Source: Paractinoplanes rishiriensis (lineage in GTDB: Bacteria; Actinomycetota; Actinomycetes; Mycobacteriales; Micromonosporaceae). From it: a stretch of 64,000 nucleotides of DNA. The stretch spans positions 1-64,000 of the forward strand of contig NZ_BOMV01000013.1 of the NCBI RefSeq assembly GCF_016862375.1. Direction: 5' to 3'. Positions within the stretch are counted from its first letter, which is position 1. Every line of letters begins with the position of its first letter. The position numbers and the translations under genes are program-made. The notes under the pieces were generated by a model that saw nothing but the letters and a program-made list of their open reading frames with translations, did no database searches and had not been told where the DNA came from. Shown here in pieces: positions 19,478-27,956 of this stretch.

Positions 19478-20635
19478 GTGCTCACTCAGCCGTTCGCGGA
19501 GGCGATCCGCGCAGCCGAACAGGTCATCACCTCGGCGCCGCACTGCCGCGGCGACCAGGATCTGATCGAGGGCTACGACTACCTGGCGGGCAGCATCCGG
19601 GCCTCGGTGCAGATGGCGTGGGCGTACGAACGCGATTTTCCGTACTTCGTGCGCTCCACCGGCCCGTACACGAAAATGGGTCTGGACAATCCGGACACCC
19701 TGTATTTCCACGCCTGGCTCCGGGACGACGCCGAATACGTGGTGACCGGCCGCCGCGGCAGCACGGCCGACCTGAGCTTCCAGGTCCTGGACGGCGACTA
19801 CTCACCGGTCAACGTGCCGGGCAGCCTCACCGCGTTCGACGACCGCGAGATCGAGATCGATGCGGACGGCACGTTCCGGCTCACTTTCGGGCCACGGGCG
19901 AGCGGCCGCAACGCGTTCCGGCTGGCGCCCGGCTCGGCCATGCTGGTGGTGCGCGAGGTGTTCAGCGACTGGGCCACCGAGCGGCCGGGCATGCTGCGCA
20001 TCCACCGGTCCGACCGGCTGGGTGCGGCACCCGCGCCGGTCACGCTCGACACCATGACCAAGCGGTACGGGGTGGCCGGCAAGATCCTGGTGAGCCGGCT
20101 GCGCACGTTCCTGGCCTTCGCCGAGCGCTTCTACCTGGGCCTGCCGGTGAACACGCTGACACCGCCGCGGCCCACCCCCGGCGGCCTGTCCACCCAGTAC
20201 TCGTCGGTGGGCCACTACGACCTCGAGGACGACCAGGCCATGGTGGTCACGGTGCCCGCCTCCGACGCGCCCTACCAGGGCATTCAGCTGGGCAGCATGT
20301 GGTACGTCTCGCTGGACTACATCAACCACCAGACCAGCCTCACCGCGCACCAGGCACGCATCGACCCGGACGGCATGATCCGGTACGTGATCAGCGAGCG
20401 CGACCCCGGCGTGGCGAACTGGCTGGAGCGCACCGGTCATCGCCGCGGCTACGTGCAACTGCGCTGGCAGCGGCTGTCCCGGGCGCTGACCCCGGCGGAC
20501 GGTCCCAAGGTCGACGTGGTCGCGGTCGACGACCTGCCCAAGCAACTGCCCTACCACGAGCCGCTCGCCGCGGACGCCTGGCGGGATCGCATCGCCGCGC
20601 GGCAGACCGCGACCGCCGACCGGATGCTGGGGTAG
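19478..20635 (+). CDS. DUF1214-like conserved protein (Rv3531c-like)
   Basis: A 385-residue protein of unknown activity. It resembles the DUF1214-type proteins found in actinobacterial sterol clusters, and its position before an SDR and a sulfotransferase-like gene matches Rv3531c-Rv3530c-Rv3529c. No catalytic motif is evident; the sequence is mixed alpha/beta with many aromatic residues (DLIEGYDYLAG, GLDNPDTLYFHAWL, GSMWYVSLDYINHQ). It has no leader peptide. The GTG start is 10 nt from a perfect KstR-type palindrome, which suggests a leaderless or very short-leader mRNA. Confidence 0.75.
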   Translation: MLTQPFAEAIRAAEQVITSAPHCRGDQDLIEGYDYLAGSIRASVQMAWAYERDFPYFVRSTGPYTKMGLDNPDTLYFHAWLRDDAEYVVTGRRGSTADLSFQVLDGDYSPVNVPGSLTAFDDREIEIDADGTFRLTFGPRASGRNAFRLAPGSAMLVVREVFSDWATERPGMLRIHRSDRLGAAPAPVTLDTMTKRYGVAGKILVSRLRTFLAFAERFYLGLPVNTLTPPRPTPGGLSTQYSSVGHYDLEDDQAMVVTVPASDAPYQGIQLGSMWYVSLDYINHQTSLTAHQARIDPDGMIRYVISERDPGVANWLERTGHRRGYVQLRWQRLSRALTPADGPKVDVVAVDDLPKQLPYHEPLAADAWRDRIAARQTATADRMLG

Positions 20636-20638
20636 GCC

Positions 20639-21415
20639 ATGCTGCTCGCGGACCGGGTGGTGCTGGTCGCCGGGGTCGGGCCCGGACTGGGGCAGGCGGT
20701 CGCGGTGCGGGCCGCGCAGCAGGGTGCCGACGTGGTGCTGGCGGCCCGGTCCGAGTGGCTGCTGACCGAGGTGGCCGGCAAGGTGACGGCGGCCGGCCGG
20801 CGGGCGCTCGCGGTGCCCACCGACCTGACTGGCGACGCGGCCGTGCAGCATCTCGTGGACGCGGCGCTCGGCGAGTTCGGGCGGGTGGACGCGCTGGTGC
20901 ACAACGCGTTCGCGATGCCGGCCATGCGCAGTCTCGGCAAGGTCGACCTGGCCGACATGCGCACCAGCCACGAGGTCAACGTGCTGGCGGCGCTGCGCAC
21001 GGTCCGGGCGCTCACCCCGGCCCTGATCGAGTCGGGGGGCTCGGTGGTGATGGTGAACTCGGCGGTGCTCCGGCATTCGCGGCGGCCGTTCGGCCCGTAC
21101 AAGGTCGCCAAGGCGGCGCTGCTCGCGGTGGCGCAGAATCTCGCGTCCGAACTGGGTCCGCGCGGGGTCCGGGTCAATTCGGTGGCGCCCGGCTGGATCT
21201 GGGCCGACGTGCTGCGCGCCTGGTTCGACTTCCAGGCGTCCGAACGAGGAGTGCCGGCCCAGCAGATCTACGATGAGGTGGCGGCGTCCACCGACCTGCG
21301 CCGGCTGCCACTGCCGGACGAGGTGGCCGACGCCGTCCTGTTCCTGGTGTCGGATCTGGCGCGGGCGATCACCGGCCAGTGCCTGGACGTCAACTGCGGG
21401 GAGTACCACCACTGA
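20639..21415 (+). CDS. Short-chain dehydrogenase/reductase (Rv3530c-like)
   Basis: Classical SDR of 258 residues. The N-terminal cofactor loop is GVGPGLGQAV, a variant of TGxxxGxG with Val in place of Thr. The HNAF segment replaces the usual NNAG. The catalytic Tyr of YxxxK appears in PYKVAK, with the preceding Ser in VNSAVL. ATG at 20639 lies 3 nt after the upstream stop and its own stop overlaps the next start (TGATG). Probably an NAD-dependent hydroxysteroid or side-chain hydroxyacyl-CoA dehydrogenase; the substrate is inferred from context. Confidence 0.82.
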   Translation: MLLADRVVLVAGVGPGLGQAVAVRAAQQGADVVLAARSEWLLTEVAGKVTAAGRRALAVPTDLTGDAAVQHLVDAALGEFGRVDALVHNAFAMPAMRSLGKVDLADMRTSHEVNVLAALRTVRALTPALIESGGSVVMVNSAVLRHSRRPFGPYKVAKAALLAVAQNLASELGPRGVRVNSVAPGWIWADVLRAWFDFQASERGVPAQQIYDEVAASTDLRRLPLPDEVADAVLFLVSDLARAITGQCLDVNCGEYHH

Positions 21416-22524
21416 TGCAGACCCAGCGCACCGACGTCGGCACGGTCGAGGACCTGCACGCGTCGGCCACCCGGCTCACCGGCCTCGACGACTTCGGGGA
21501 CCGCGACTATCTCGACGGCTTGTCGGTGCTGCTTTCCGCGTACCGCCAAGAAGCCTGCCTCACGCCCACCGGAAGCAAAATCACCCGGCAGATGGTGCGC
21601 TCAGCGCTGGTCTCCCGTTTGTTGAGCGAGGCCGCGTGGCGGCAGTATCCGGCGGACACCCCGATTTCGCGGCCGATCTTCGTGACCGGGCTGCCCCGGA
21701 CCGGCACCACGGCACTGCACCGCCTGCTCGCGGCCGACCCCGGTCACCAGGGCCTGGAACTGTGGCTCACCGAGGTGCCACAACCGCGGCCACCGCGCGA
21801 GACCTGGGACGACCACCCGGTGTACGCGATGCTGCGCGACGCCTACCGCCAGCACGACGAGTTCACCGGCGTGCACCACATGGGCCCCGACCAGGTGGAG
21901 GAATGCTGGCGGCTGCTGTGCCAGTCGATGACGTCGGTGTCGTTCGAGTGCACGGCGTACATTCCGACCTATTCGGGGTGGCTGGCGGGGCAGGACTGGA
22001 CGGCGGCCTATCGCCGGCATCGGCGGAACCTTCAGCTCATCGGCCTGAACTCGCCCGGGCAGCGCTGGGTGCTCAAGAACCCGAGTCATCTGTTCGCGCT
22101 GGACGCGCTGCTAGCGGTGTATCCGGACGCTGTGGTGATCCAGACGCACCGGTCGCCGCGGGCGTCGATCGCGTCGGTGTGCAGCCTGAACGCGCGGGCG
22201 GCGGCGGGGTGGTCGACGGTGTTCGCGGGGGCGGTGGTGGGGCGGGCGCAGCTGGAGTTGTGGTCGCGCGGGGTGCGCGCCTTTGACGCGGCCCGGGCCC
22301 GGCATCCGGCCGATCGTTTCATCGATGTCGCGTACGAGGATTTTGTGGCAGATCCCTTGCGGACGGTCGCGGGCATCTACGAAAGGCTGGGCACGCCGCT
22401 GACCGCCGAGGCGCGGGCGGCGATGACGGCGGTGCACGCGGCGGGCGGGTCGCCGACGCATCGGTACAGCCTGGCCGACTTCGGGTTGACGCCGGCTGAG
22501 GTGGACCGCGCTTTTCCCGGCTGA
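21415..22524 (+). CDS. Sulfotransferase-family protein (Rv3529c-like)
   Basis: A 369-residue protein with the PAPS-binding loop of sulfotransferases near residue 87 (VTGLPRTGTTALHRLL) and a downstream VIQTHRSPRASIASVCS segment resembling the 3'-phosphate site. Third gene of a tight operon (ATG overlaps the SDR stop). It could modify a sterol alcohol, though family members in sterol clusters have no proven role that I can recall. The last bases of the gene recur 1.37 kb downstream (see 23862-23895). Confidence 0.78.
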   Translation: MQTQRTDVGTVEDLHASATRLTGLDDFGDRDYLDGLSVLLSAYRQEACLTPTGSKITRQMVRSALVSRLLSEAAWRQYPADTPISRPIFVTGLPRTGTTALHRLLAADPGHQGLELWLTEVPQPRPPRETWDDHPVYAMLRDAYRQHDEFTGVHHMGPDQVEECWRLLCQSMTSVSFECTAYIPTYSGWLAGQDWTAAYRRHRRNLQLIGLNSPGQRWVLKNPSHLFALDALLAVYPDAVVIQTHRSPRASIASVCSLNARAAAGWSTVFAGAVVGRAQLELWSRGVRAFDAARARHPADRFIDVAYEDFVADPLRTVAGIYERLGTPLTAEARAAMTAVHAAGGSPTHRYSLADFGLTPAEVDRAFPG

Positions 22525-22546
22525 CCGGCCTCCGGAGTCGCCAGGA

Positions 22547-23776
22547 TCAACGGAAACTAGGGCTGTCGACCGTCGCGAGGACCGCGTCGTCGCGGGTCAG
22601 CCACGCCCGGATGAAATAGGAGTCCTTGACCGCCGGCAGCGGGATCCAGAAGTCCCCGCCGGTGGTGTCGTGTTCGGTCTCGGCGGTGAGCTCGTACGCC
22701 AAGTGATGATTGAGCCAGTCCCCGAACAGGCGCTTTCCGGTTCCGTCCTGCCACATCGACCAGGACAGCAGGACCGGTTTGCCGCGCAGGCCGCCGAGGT
22801 CGACGTTGACGGCGATCACCACCCCGAGCGGTTCCCGCGTCGTCCTGCCCTTGCCCTTGACCTTGACCGTCCGCAAGTTGCGGAGTTCCGACTTGCGTGC
22901 GGCGGCTGCGTCCCGGGAGGTGCCCCCGCCCGTCGTCCCGGTCCCCGTGGTCGTGCCGTCCGCGGCCCCGGGCCCCACCCACTGGCTGTTCGTCACGGCG
23001 AGGAAGTTGCACACAGCTTTGCCGTATTCACCCGGACAGGCGCCGGGATACTTGGTCGTCTGGATCGCGGGCGTGCTGCCCGGCGGCGGGAGCGGTGAGA
23101 ACCCGAACAACGGTGGTGCGATGGCGCCCGTCATGCGGTTGAACAGCGGCGGCAACTGAGTCTTGCGCATCGCCCGTACCGGCGCCGGCCGGTCCGTGGG
23201 TTCCGCCGCCGGCGGTGACCCCTCCGTCTCGCCTGGCGCGGTCCCATCGCCGGCCGGACTCGTACCGTCGGACAGATCCTCGGTCGGGTGGGTGGCGTCC
23301 GGGCTGAGAGTGTTCGTGCCGGGGGCGGACGGGTCGTCGTGGCCGGACGCCGTTCTCGTCGCTGTTCCGGTCCGGCCGGCGCCGGTGACGCGTTCGACCG
23401 CAGCGGTGGGGCGCGGCACGGCCGGTGGCGTCACTGCGACCAGGCGAAGCGGCCGCAGGCTTTGCGTCGCCGGGTGCGGCAAGGTCCACCGCTGCCGGTA
23501 CTCGCTGAACGGGATCCCGGGGGTGACCGTGACGGTCGTGAACTCGGCGGTCTCCTGGGCGTCACGCGTGTTCCACAACGTGAGCACGGCAGTGATCGCG
23601 GTCGCCAGCGCTCCGGCGGCGAGAACTCCCTGGTTCGTCCGGGCCCGCCATCGCCGCCACCACGGTGGCCGGGGCTGTGGCACTGGCTGTGGCACCCGCT
23701 GTGGTGCCGGCTGTGGCACCGTTGCCCGGCCCTGAGCAGGATGTCCGCCGGCGCGGTAGTTCGATTGGTAGGTCAT
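22547..23776 (-). CDS. Single-pass membrane-anchored hypothetical protein
   Basis: A 409-residue protein I do not recognise. Layout: a cytoplasmic Pro/Gln-rich tail (residues 1-40, with repeated PQPxPQ), a WWRRWRAR stop-transfer-like patch, one membrane helix at about 49-68, then a long Thr/Pro/Gly-rich outside linker to about residue 210, and a compact C-terminal domain containing GKAVCNFLAVTNSQWVG and FGDWLNHHLAYELTAETEHDT. ATG at 23776 is preferred over the upstream start at 23905 because the added residues are low-complexity and overlap a sulfotransferase-end remnant. It is convergent to the sulfotransferase gene, with 22 nt between stops. Confidence 0.65.
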   Translation of the reverse strand: MTYQSNYRAGGHPAQGRATVPQPAPQRVPQPVPQPRPPWWRRWRARTNQGVLAAGALATAITAVLTLWNTRDAQETAEFTTVTVTPGIPFSEYRQRWTLPHPATQSLRPLRLVAVTPPAVPRPTAAVERVTGAGRTGTATRTASGHDDPSAPGTNTLSPDATHPTEDLSDGTSPAGDGTAPGETEGSPPAAEPTDRPAPVRAMRKTQLPPLFNRMTGAIAPPLFGFSPLPPPGSTPAIQTTKYPGACPGEYGKAVCNFLAVTNSQWVGPGAADGTTTGTGTTGGGTSRDAAAARKSELRNLRTVKVKGKGRTTREPLGVVIAVNVDLGGLRGKPVLLSWSMWQDGTGKRLFGDWLNHHLAYELTAETEHDTTGGDFWIPLPAVKDSYFIRAWLTRDDAVLATVDSPSFR

Positions 23777-23861
23777 GGCCGCCGCCCTTGACGAAGACAC
23801 CCCGCACGCTACGACCGGTTGCCCGGGTCCGAAACGCCATCGCCCACGATCCGACAACCGC

Positions 23862-23895
23862 GCCGGCTGAGGTGGACCGGGCCTTCGCCGACTGA
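23862..23895 (+). pseudogene. Remnant of a sulfotransferase gene 3' end
   Basis: Positions 23862-23879 repeat exactly the 18 bases at 22491-22508 near the end of the sulfotransferase gene. The frame reads PAEVDRAFAD-stop here and PAEVDRAFPG-stop there, with the same 31-nt distance from repeat to stop. No other part of the gene survives. Confidence 0.7.
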
Positions 23896-23974
23896 TGCGG
23901 GCCACCTGGAGTAAGGTTCCCTCCGCACCAGTTCGTGCGGATCTTCAAACGGGATCATTACGGGGCCGCTGCGC

Positions 23975-24394
23975 ATGACGCGAAAGGTGACGCCGGCCGG
24001 CGTCATATACATCAAGTGGTTCGTCTTCGTGGGCCTGATGGCGTTCGTCTCGGTGCTCATCGGTGGCATTCCGGTGATGTTCGACGGCGAGCTCTCATTC
24101 GTCTCGCTCCTCGGCAAGCGCGACATCCTGCTCGTCAGCGTCGGCATGATGATCTCGGCTGCCGCCGAGCTCTACTTCATTCGGCCCGGGCAGGATCACA
24201 GCGCCATGGAGTCGGTCGTGCTGTGGGGTGGCCTAGTTATTCCGGCGTTCTTCTTCGTCGCGGCATACGGGTTCGCGATGCCCAAGGACGAGCCCTCCAT
24301 CCGTATCTTCGTGCTGAGTTCCATCGCGCTCACTGTGGCTTTTGTGGTCGGCACTGTGGCCATCCACCTGTCGGCGAAGGGGACGGTCAAGTGA
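23975..24394 (+). CDS. Small four-helix membrane protein, unknown
   Basis: A 139-residue protein made almost wholly of four hydrophobic helices (about residues 10-33, 48-67, 80-99 and 110-131) joined by short charged loops, ending in SAKGTVK. I recognise no family. ATG at 23975 has only a weak purine-rich stretch upstream. Its stop overlaps the GTG of a 36-residue membrane peptide, so the pair is probably translated together. Codon use is less GC3-extreme than in the steroid genes, which may indicate later acquisition. Confidence 0.6.
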   Translation: MTRKVTPAGVIYIKWFVFVGLMAFVSVLIGGIPVMFDGELSFVSLLGKRDILLVSVGMMISAAAELYFIRPGQDHSAMESVVLWGGLVIPAFFFVAAYGFAMPKDEPSIRIFVLSSIALTVAFVVGTVAIHLSAKGTVK

Positions 24395-24501
24395 CGTTGG
24401 AAAATGCCGACCTCATCGCATCGATACTCGGCGGGATAGTCGCGGGGGGAAGCCTCATCGCCACGGTGGTGATCTATTTGCGGGATTCCCACAGGAGGTA
24501 G
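24391..24501 (+). CDS. 36-residue single-helix membrane peptide
   Basis: A GTG at 24391 overlaps the stop of the upstream membrane protein (GTGA) and opens a 36-codon frame ending in a TAG. It has an acidic start (TLENADL), one hydrophobic helix of about 20 residues with a GGIVAGG glycine motif, and a basic tail (RDSHRR). The overlap, the clean helix and the charged ends argue for a real small protein, perhaps a subunit or regulator of its neighbour. Confidence 0.55.
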   Translation: MTLENADLIASILGGIVAGGSLIATVVIYLRDSHRR

Positions 24502-24568
24502 CCCAGCGATGGCATCGGTTCAGGGCGCCGAACGGTGGAAGCCCCGGAGTGAGCGGGAGTGTCGCACG

Positions 24569-25699
24569 CTACTGGCGTTCGAGGATCGTGACGTTGGCCT
24601 GGCCGCCGCCCTCGCACATGGTCAGCAAGCCGTAGCGGCCGCCGCACCGTTCCAGGTCGTGCAGCAATGACGTCAGCAGGCGGGCGCCGGTGGCGCCCAG
24701 CGGGTGGCCCAGGGCAATCGCGCCGCCGTTCACGTTGACGCGCACCGGGTCGGCTCCGGTTTCGCGCAACCAGGCCAGGACCACGCTGGCGAAGGCCTCG
24801 TTCACCTCGAACCGGTCGATGTCCGTGACCGCCAGGCCGGCCCGGGTCAGGGCGTGTGCGGTGGCGGCGATCGGTGCGGTCAGCATCAGTACCGGGTCGT
24901 CGCCGCGTGCCGACAGGTGGTGGACGCGGGCCCGGGGGCGCAAGCCGTGGTCGCGCACCGCCCGGGACGACGCCACCAGCAGCGCCGCGGCCCCGTCCGC
25001 GATCTGGCTGGACGTCGCGGCGGTGGTGACCCCGCCCGGGCGCAGCGGCAGCAGGGCGGCCATCCGGGTGGCCGACGTGTCGCGGCGCGGGCAGGAGTCG
25101 GTGTCGCAGCCGTCCCACGGCACGATCTCGGCGCGGAACGAGCCGGTGTTGATGGCCCGGACCGCACGCCGATGGCTGTCCAGCGCGAACGCGTCCAGGT
25201 CGGCCCGGGTCAGCGCCCACTTCGCCGCGATCTCGTCGGCGCTGCGGAACTGGTTGATCTCCTGGTCGCCGTAGCGGGTCTGCCAGCCCGTCGAGCCCGC
25301 GTACGGCCCGTGCGGGGCCATCGCGCTGCCGATCGGCACCTGGCTCATGCTCTGCACGCCCCCGGCCACCACCAGGTCGGCCGTCCCGCTCAGCACGGCC
25401 TGCGCCGCGAAGTGGACCGCCTGCTGGCCGGAACCGCACTGCCGGTCGACCGTCACGCCGGGCACGTGTTCCGGCAGGCCCGCCGCCAGCCACGCCGTAC
25501 GGGCAATGTCTCCTGATTGTGGCCCGAGCGTGTCCACGCAGCCGAGGATCACGTCGTCAACTGCGCCCGGGTCGACGCCGGCCCGGTCGAGCACCGCCGC
25601 GATCACGTGCCCGGCCAGGTCAGCGGGATGCGCGGCGGCCAGCGCACCGCCGCGGCGGGCGACCGGCGTGCGGACCGCGTCCACCAGAAACGCCTCCAC
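24569..25699 (-). CDS. fadA6: Acyl-CoA thiolase FadA6-like
   Basis: Thiolase of 376 residues. Mycobacterial FadA6 acts late in degradation of the C and D rings. Nucleophilic Cys is in TVDRQCGSGQQ (about residue 88), followed by [25 protein letters not shown] and TMCEGGGQANVTI. The CEGGG end and the RIHHLSAR-like segment (RVHHLSARGDDP) distinguish it from FadA5 and match remembered FadA6. The start is GTG at 25699. It is divergent from fadE26 across a perfect KstR-type palindrome, whereas other ring-degrading genes here carry KstR2-type sites, so its regulation appears switched to the side-chain regulon. Confidence 0.88.
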   Translation of the reverse strand: MEAFLVDAVRTPVARRGGALAAAHPADLAGHVIAAVLDRAGVDPGAVDDVILGCVDTLGPQSGDIARTAWLAAGLPEHVPGVTVDRQCGSGQQAVHFAAQAVLSGTADLVVAGGVQSMSQVPIGSAMAPHGPYAGSTGWQTRYGDQEINQFRSADEIAAKWALTRADLDAFALDSHRRAVRAINTGSFRAEIVPWDGCDTDSCPRRDTSATRMAALLPLRPGGVTTAATSSQIADGAAALLVASSRAVRDHGLRPRARVHHLSARGDDPVLMLTAPIAATAHALTRAGLAVTDIDRFEVNEAFASVVLAWLRETGADPVRVNVNGGAIALGHPLGATGARLLTSLLHDLERCGGRYGLLTMCEGGGQANVTILERQ

Positions 25700-25724
25700 G
25701 GTTGACGCCCTCTCGCTCGGCTAG

Positions 25725-25738
25725 TAGAACGTGTTCTA
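25725..25738. promoter_or_regulatory. KstR-like operator between fadA6 and fadE26
   Basis: TAGAACGTGTTCTA, a perfect palindrome and full match to TnnAACnnGTTnnA, in the 63-nt divergent gap. Confidence 0.9.
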
Positions 25739-25762
25739 AACCTATCTCACTCGGGGCGTCGC

Positions 25763-26923
25763 ATGCACGTGGGATACACGCCGGAGCAGGAGCACCTGCG
25801 CAAGGAGTTGCGGGCGTACTTCGCCGGGCTCATGACGCCGTCGCTGCGCGAGGCGCTCGCCGGCACGGCGGGCGAGTACGGCGACGGCGGCGCCTACCGG
25901 GAGGTGGTGCGCCGCCTGGGCAGCGACGGCTGGCTCGCGCTGGGCTGGCCGGTCGAGCACGGTGGCGGCGGCCGGTCCCGGATGGATCAGCTGATCTTCG
26001 CGGACGAGGCGGCGCTGGCCGGAGTGCCGGTGCCGTTCCTGACGATCTACACGGTGGGGCCGACGATCATGCGGCACGGCACGCCGGAGCAGCGCGCCGA
26101 TCTGCTGCCCCGGATCGCGGCCGGCGAGGTGCATTTCGCGATCGGGTATTCGGAACCCGAGGCGGGCACGGACCTGGCCGCCCTGCGCACCAGGGCGGAA
26201 CGCGACGGGGATTCGTACGTGATCAACGGTCAGAAGATGTGGACGAGCCTGATCCAGTACGCCGACTACATCTGGCTCGCCTGCCGCACCGACCCGGACG
26301 CGCCCCGCCACCAGGGCCTGTCCATCCTCATCGTGCCGACCGACGCGCCGGGCTTCTCCTGGACGCCGGTCCACACGGTGGCGGGCCCGAGCACCAGCGC
26401 GACTTACTTTTCGGATGTACGGGTGCCGGCCGGTGCCCTGGTCGGCGCGGAAAACCAGGGCTGGCGCCTGATCACCGACCAGCTCAACCACGAGCGGGTG
26501 GCGCTCACCCCGGCGGCGCCACTGCAGCGGGCGCTGCGCGAGGTCGTCGAGTGGGCGGCCGCCACCGGACGGCTCGAGCTCGAGTGGGTACGCCTGCACC
26601 TGGCCCGCGTCCATGCCAGAACCGAGGCGCTCAAGCTGTTCAACTGGCGGGTCGCGGCGGCGGCGGCGAGTTCACCCGCGGCGGCACAGGCCTCGGCCGG
26701 CAAGGTGTACGGCACCGAGTTCGCGATCGAGGCGTACCGGCTGCTCATGGAGGTCCTCGGCCCGGCCGCGACGGTCCGCACCGGTTCGCCGGGCGCGCTG
26801 CTGGCCGGCCGGATCGAGCGTATGCACCGGGCGTCGCTGATCCTCACCTTCGGCGGCGGCACCAACGAGGTGCAGCGCGACATCATCGCGGCCGGCGCGC
26901 TCGGCCTGCCCGTCCGGCGTTGA
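25763..26923 (+). CDS. fadE26: Acyl-CoA dehydrogenase FadE26/ChsE4-like subunit
   Basis: FAD-dependent acyl-CoA dehydrogenase alpha subunit of 386 residues that introduces the alpha-beta double bond into the sterol side-chain CoA ester. IGYSEPEAGTDLAALRT, GQKMWTSLIQYADY and FGGGTNEVQRDII are nearly identical to remembered Mtb FadE26. In mycobacteria ChsE4 forms an alpha2-beta2 tetramer with ChsE5, and the partner follows 13 nt downstream. ATG at 25763 is 24 nt from the KstR-type palindrome. The product is cytosolic. Confidence 0.93.
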   Translation: MHVGYTPEQEHLRKELRAYFAGLMTPSLREALAGTAGEYGDGGAYREVVRRLGSDGWLALGWPVEHGGGGRSRMDQLIFADEAALAGVPVPFLTIYTVGPTIMRHGTPEQRADLLPRIAAGEVHFAIGYSEPEAGTDLAALRTRAERDGDSYVINGQKMWTSLIQYADYIWLACRTDPDAPRHQGLSILIVPTDAPGFSWTPVHTVAGPSTSATYFSDVRVPAGALVGAENQGWRLITDQLNHERVALTPAAPLQRALREVVEWAAATGRLELEWVRLHLARVHARTEALKLFNWRVAAAAASSPAAAQASAGKVYGTEFAIEAYRLLMEVLGPAATVRTGSPGALLAGRIERMHRASLILTFGGGTNEVQRDIIAAGALGLPVRR

Positions 26924-26936
26924 GGGGGTGCCGAGA

Positions 26937-27956
26937 GTGGACTTCGAGCTGAGCGGCGAGGCACGCGACCTGGCCACGATGACCCGCGATCTGGCCGCCT
27001 CGGGGCGTCCCCTCTGGCCGGCACTGGCCGACGCCGGCGTGCTGGCCGCCGCACTCCCCAAGCGGGCCGGCGGTGAGGGGTACGGCCTGCTCGAGCAGTG
27101 CGCCGTGCTGACCGAACTGGGCCGGCACGCGGCCACCGTCCCGTACCTGCCCTCGATCGTGGTGGCCGCGGCCGGCCTGGCCCGGTTCGGCACCGACGAG
27201 CAGGTGGCCCGCTGGGCCGAGCCGGCCGGCCGGGGCGAGGTGGTGCTCACGCACGCCGCGACCGGCGCCGAGGCGATGCGGGAACGCGAGGGCTGGGCGC
27301 TGGACGGCGTCGTGCCGGCCGTCCCGGCAGCCGCCGAGGCCGCGCTGGTCCTGGTGCCGACCGCCGAGGGCGTGTTCCTGGTGCAGCGCGGCGACCCGTG
27401 CGTCACGGTCGAGCCGCAGTCGGTCGCCGGCGGGCCGGGCGCCGGCCGGGTCCGGCTGGACGGCGCGTGGCCGGCGCAGGACCGCCGGATCGCCGATCCG
27501 GCCTTCGGTCCGTGGCTGGCCGCCGCCGCCACGATCGGCGCCTGCGCGGCCCAGCTCGGCGTGGTCGAGCGGGCCGTGGAGATGACCGCCGAGTACGCCC
27601 GCACCCGGGTGCAGTTCGGCCGTCCGATCGGCGCGTTCCAGGCGGTGTCCCAGCGGCTCGCCGACGCGCACACCGACGTCGAGGCGCTGCGGCTGGCCAT
27701 GTGGCAGGCCGCCTGCCGGCCCACCGCGGCGAACGTGGCGACGGCCGGCTTCTGGGCCGCCGAGGCGGGGCACCGGGTGCTGCACACGGCCGTCCACGTG
27801 CACGGCGGCGTGGGCATCGACCTGGAGTACCCGCTGCACCGCTACTTCCTGGCCGCGAAATACCACGAGTTCCTGCTCGGCGGCGCCACCGCGCAGCTGC
27901 TGGCGCTCGGCGACGTGTTCAAATCAGAAGTAGAACGCGTTACAGTTCTGGGATGA
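26937..27956 (+). CDS. fadE27: Acyl-CoA dehydrogenase FadE27/ChsE5-like subunit
   Basis: Partner subunit of 339 residues for FadE26. It has TAEYARTRVQFGRPIGAFQAV, ATAGFWAAEAGHRVLHTAVHVHGGVG and the YPLHRYFLAAK end, all typical of the ChsE5 type. GTG at 26937 has GAGGGGG just upstream and gives VDFELSG, like the remembered MDFTTTE start; a GTG at 26928 is the alternative. Its last codons contain a KstR-type site (27931-27944) and its stop overlaps the ATG of the next gene (ATGA), so the 3' end doubles as the promoter of that gene. Confidence 0.9.
   Translation: MDFELSGEARDLATMTRDLAASGRPLWPALADAGVLAAALPKRAGGEGYGLLEQCAVLTELGRHAATVPYLPSIVVAAAGLARFGTDEQVARWAEPAGRGEVVLTHAATGAEAMREREGWALDGVVPAVPAAAEAALVLVPTAEGVFLVQRGDPCVTVEPQSVAGGPGAGRVRLDGAWPAQDRRIADPAFGPWLAAAATIGACAAQLGVVERAVEMTAEYARTRVQFGRPIGAFQAVSQRLADAHTDVEALRLAMWQAACRPTAANVATAGFWAAEAGHRVLHTAVHVHGGVGIDLEYPLHRYFLAAKYHEFLLGGATAQLLALGDVFKSEVERVTVLG
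27931..27944. promoter_or_regulatory. Intragenic KstR-like operator at the fadE27 3' end
   Basis: TAGAACGCGTTACA, a full match to TnnAACnnGTTnnA, lies inside the fadE27 coding end, 8 nt before the next ATG (27953). Confidence 0.8.

Noticed and set aside
19478-22524. Secondary-metabolite cluster around the sulfotransferase
   Set aside because: Gene order and KstR-type operator match the sterol operon Rv3531c-Rv3529c; no biosynthetic core enzyme is present.
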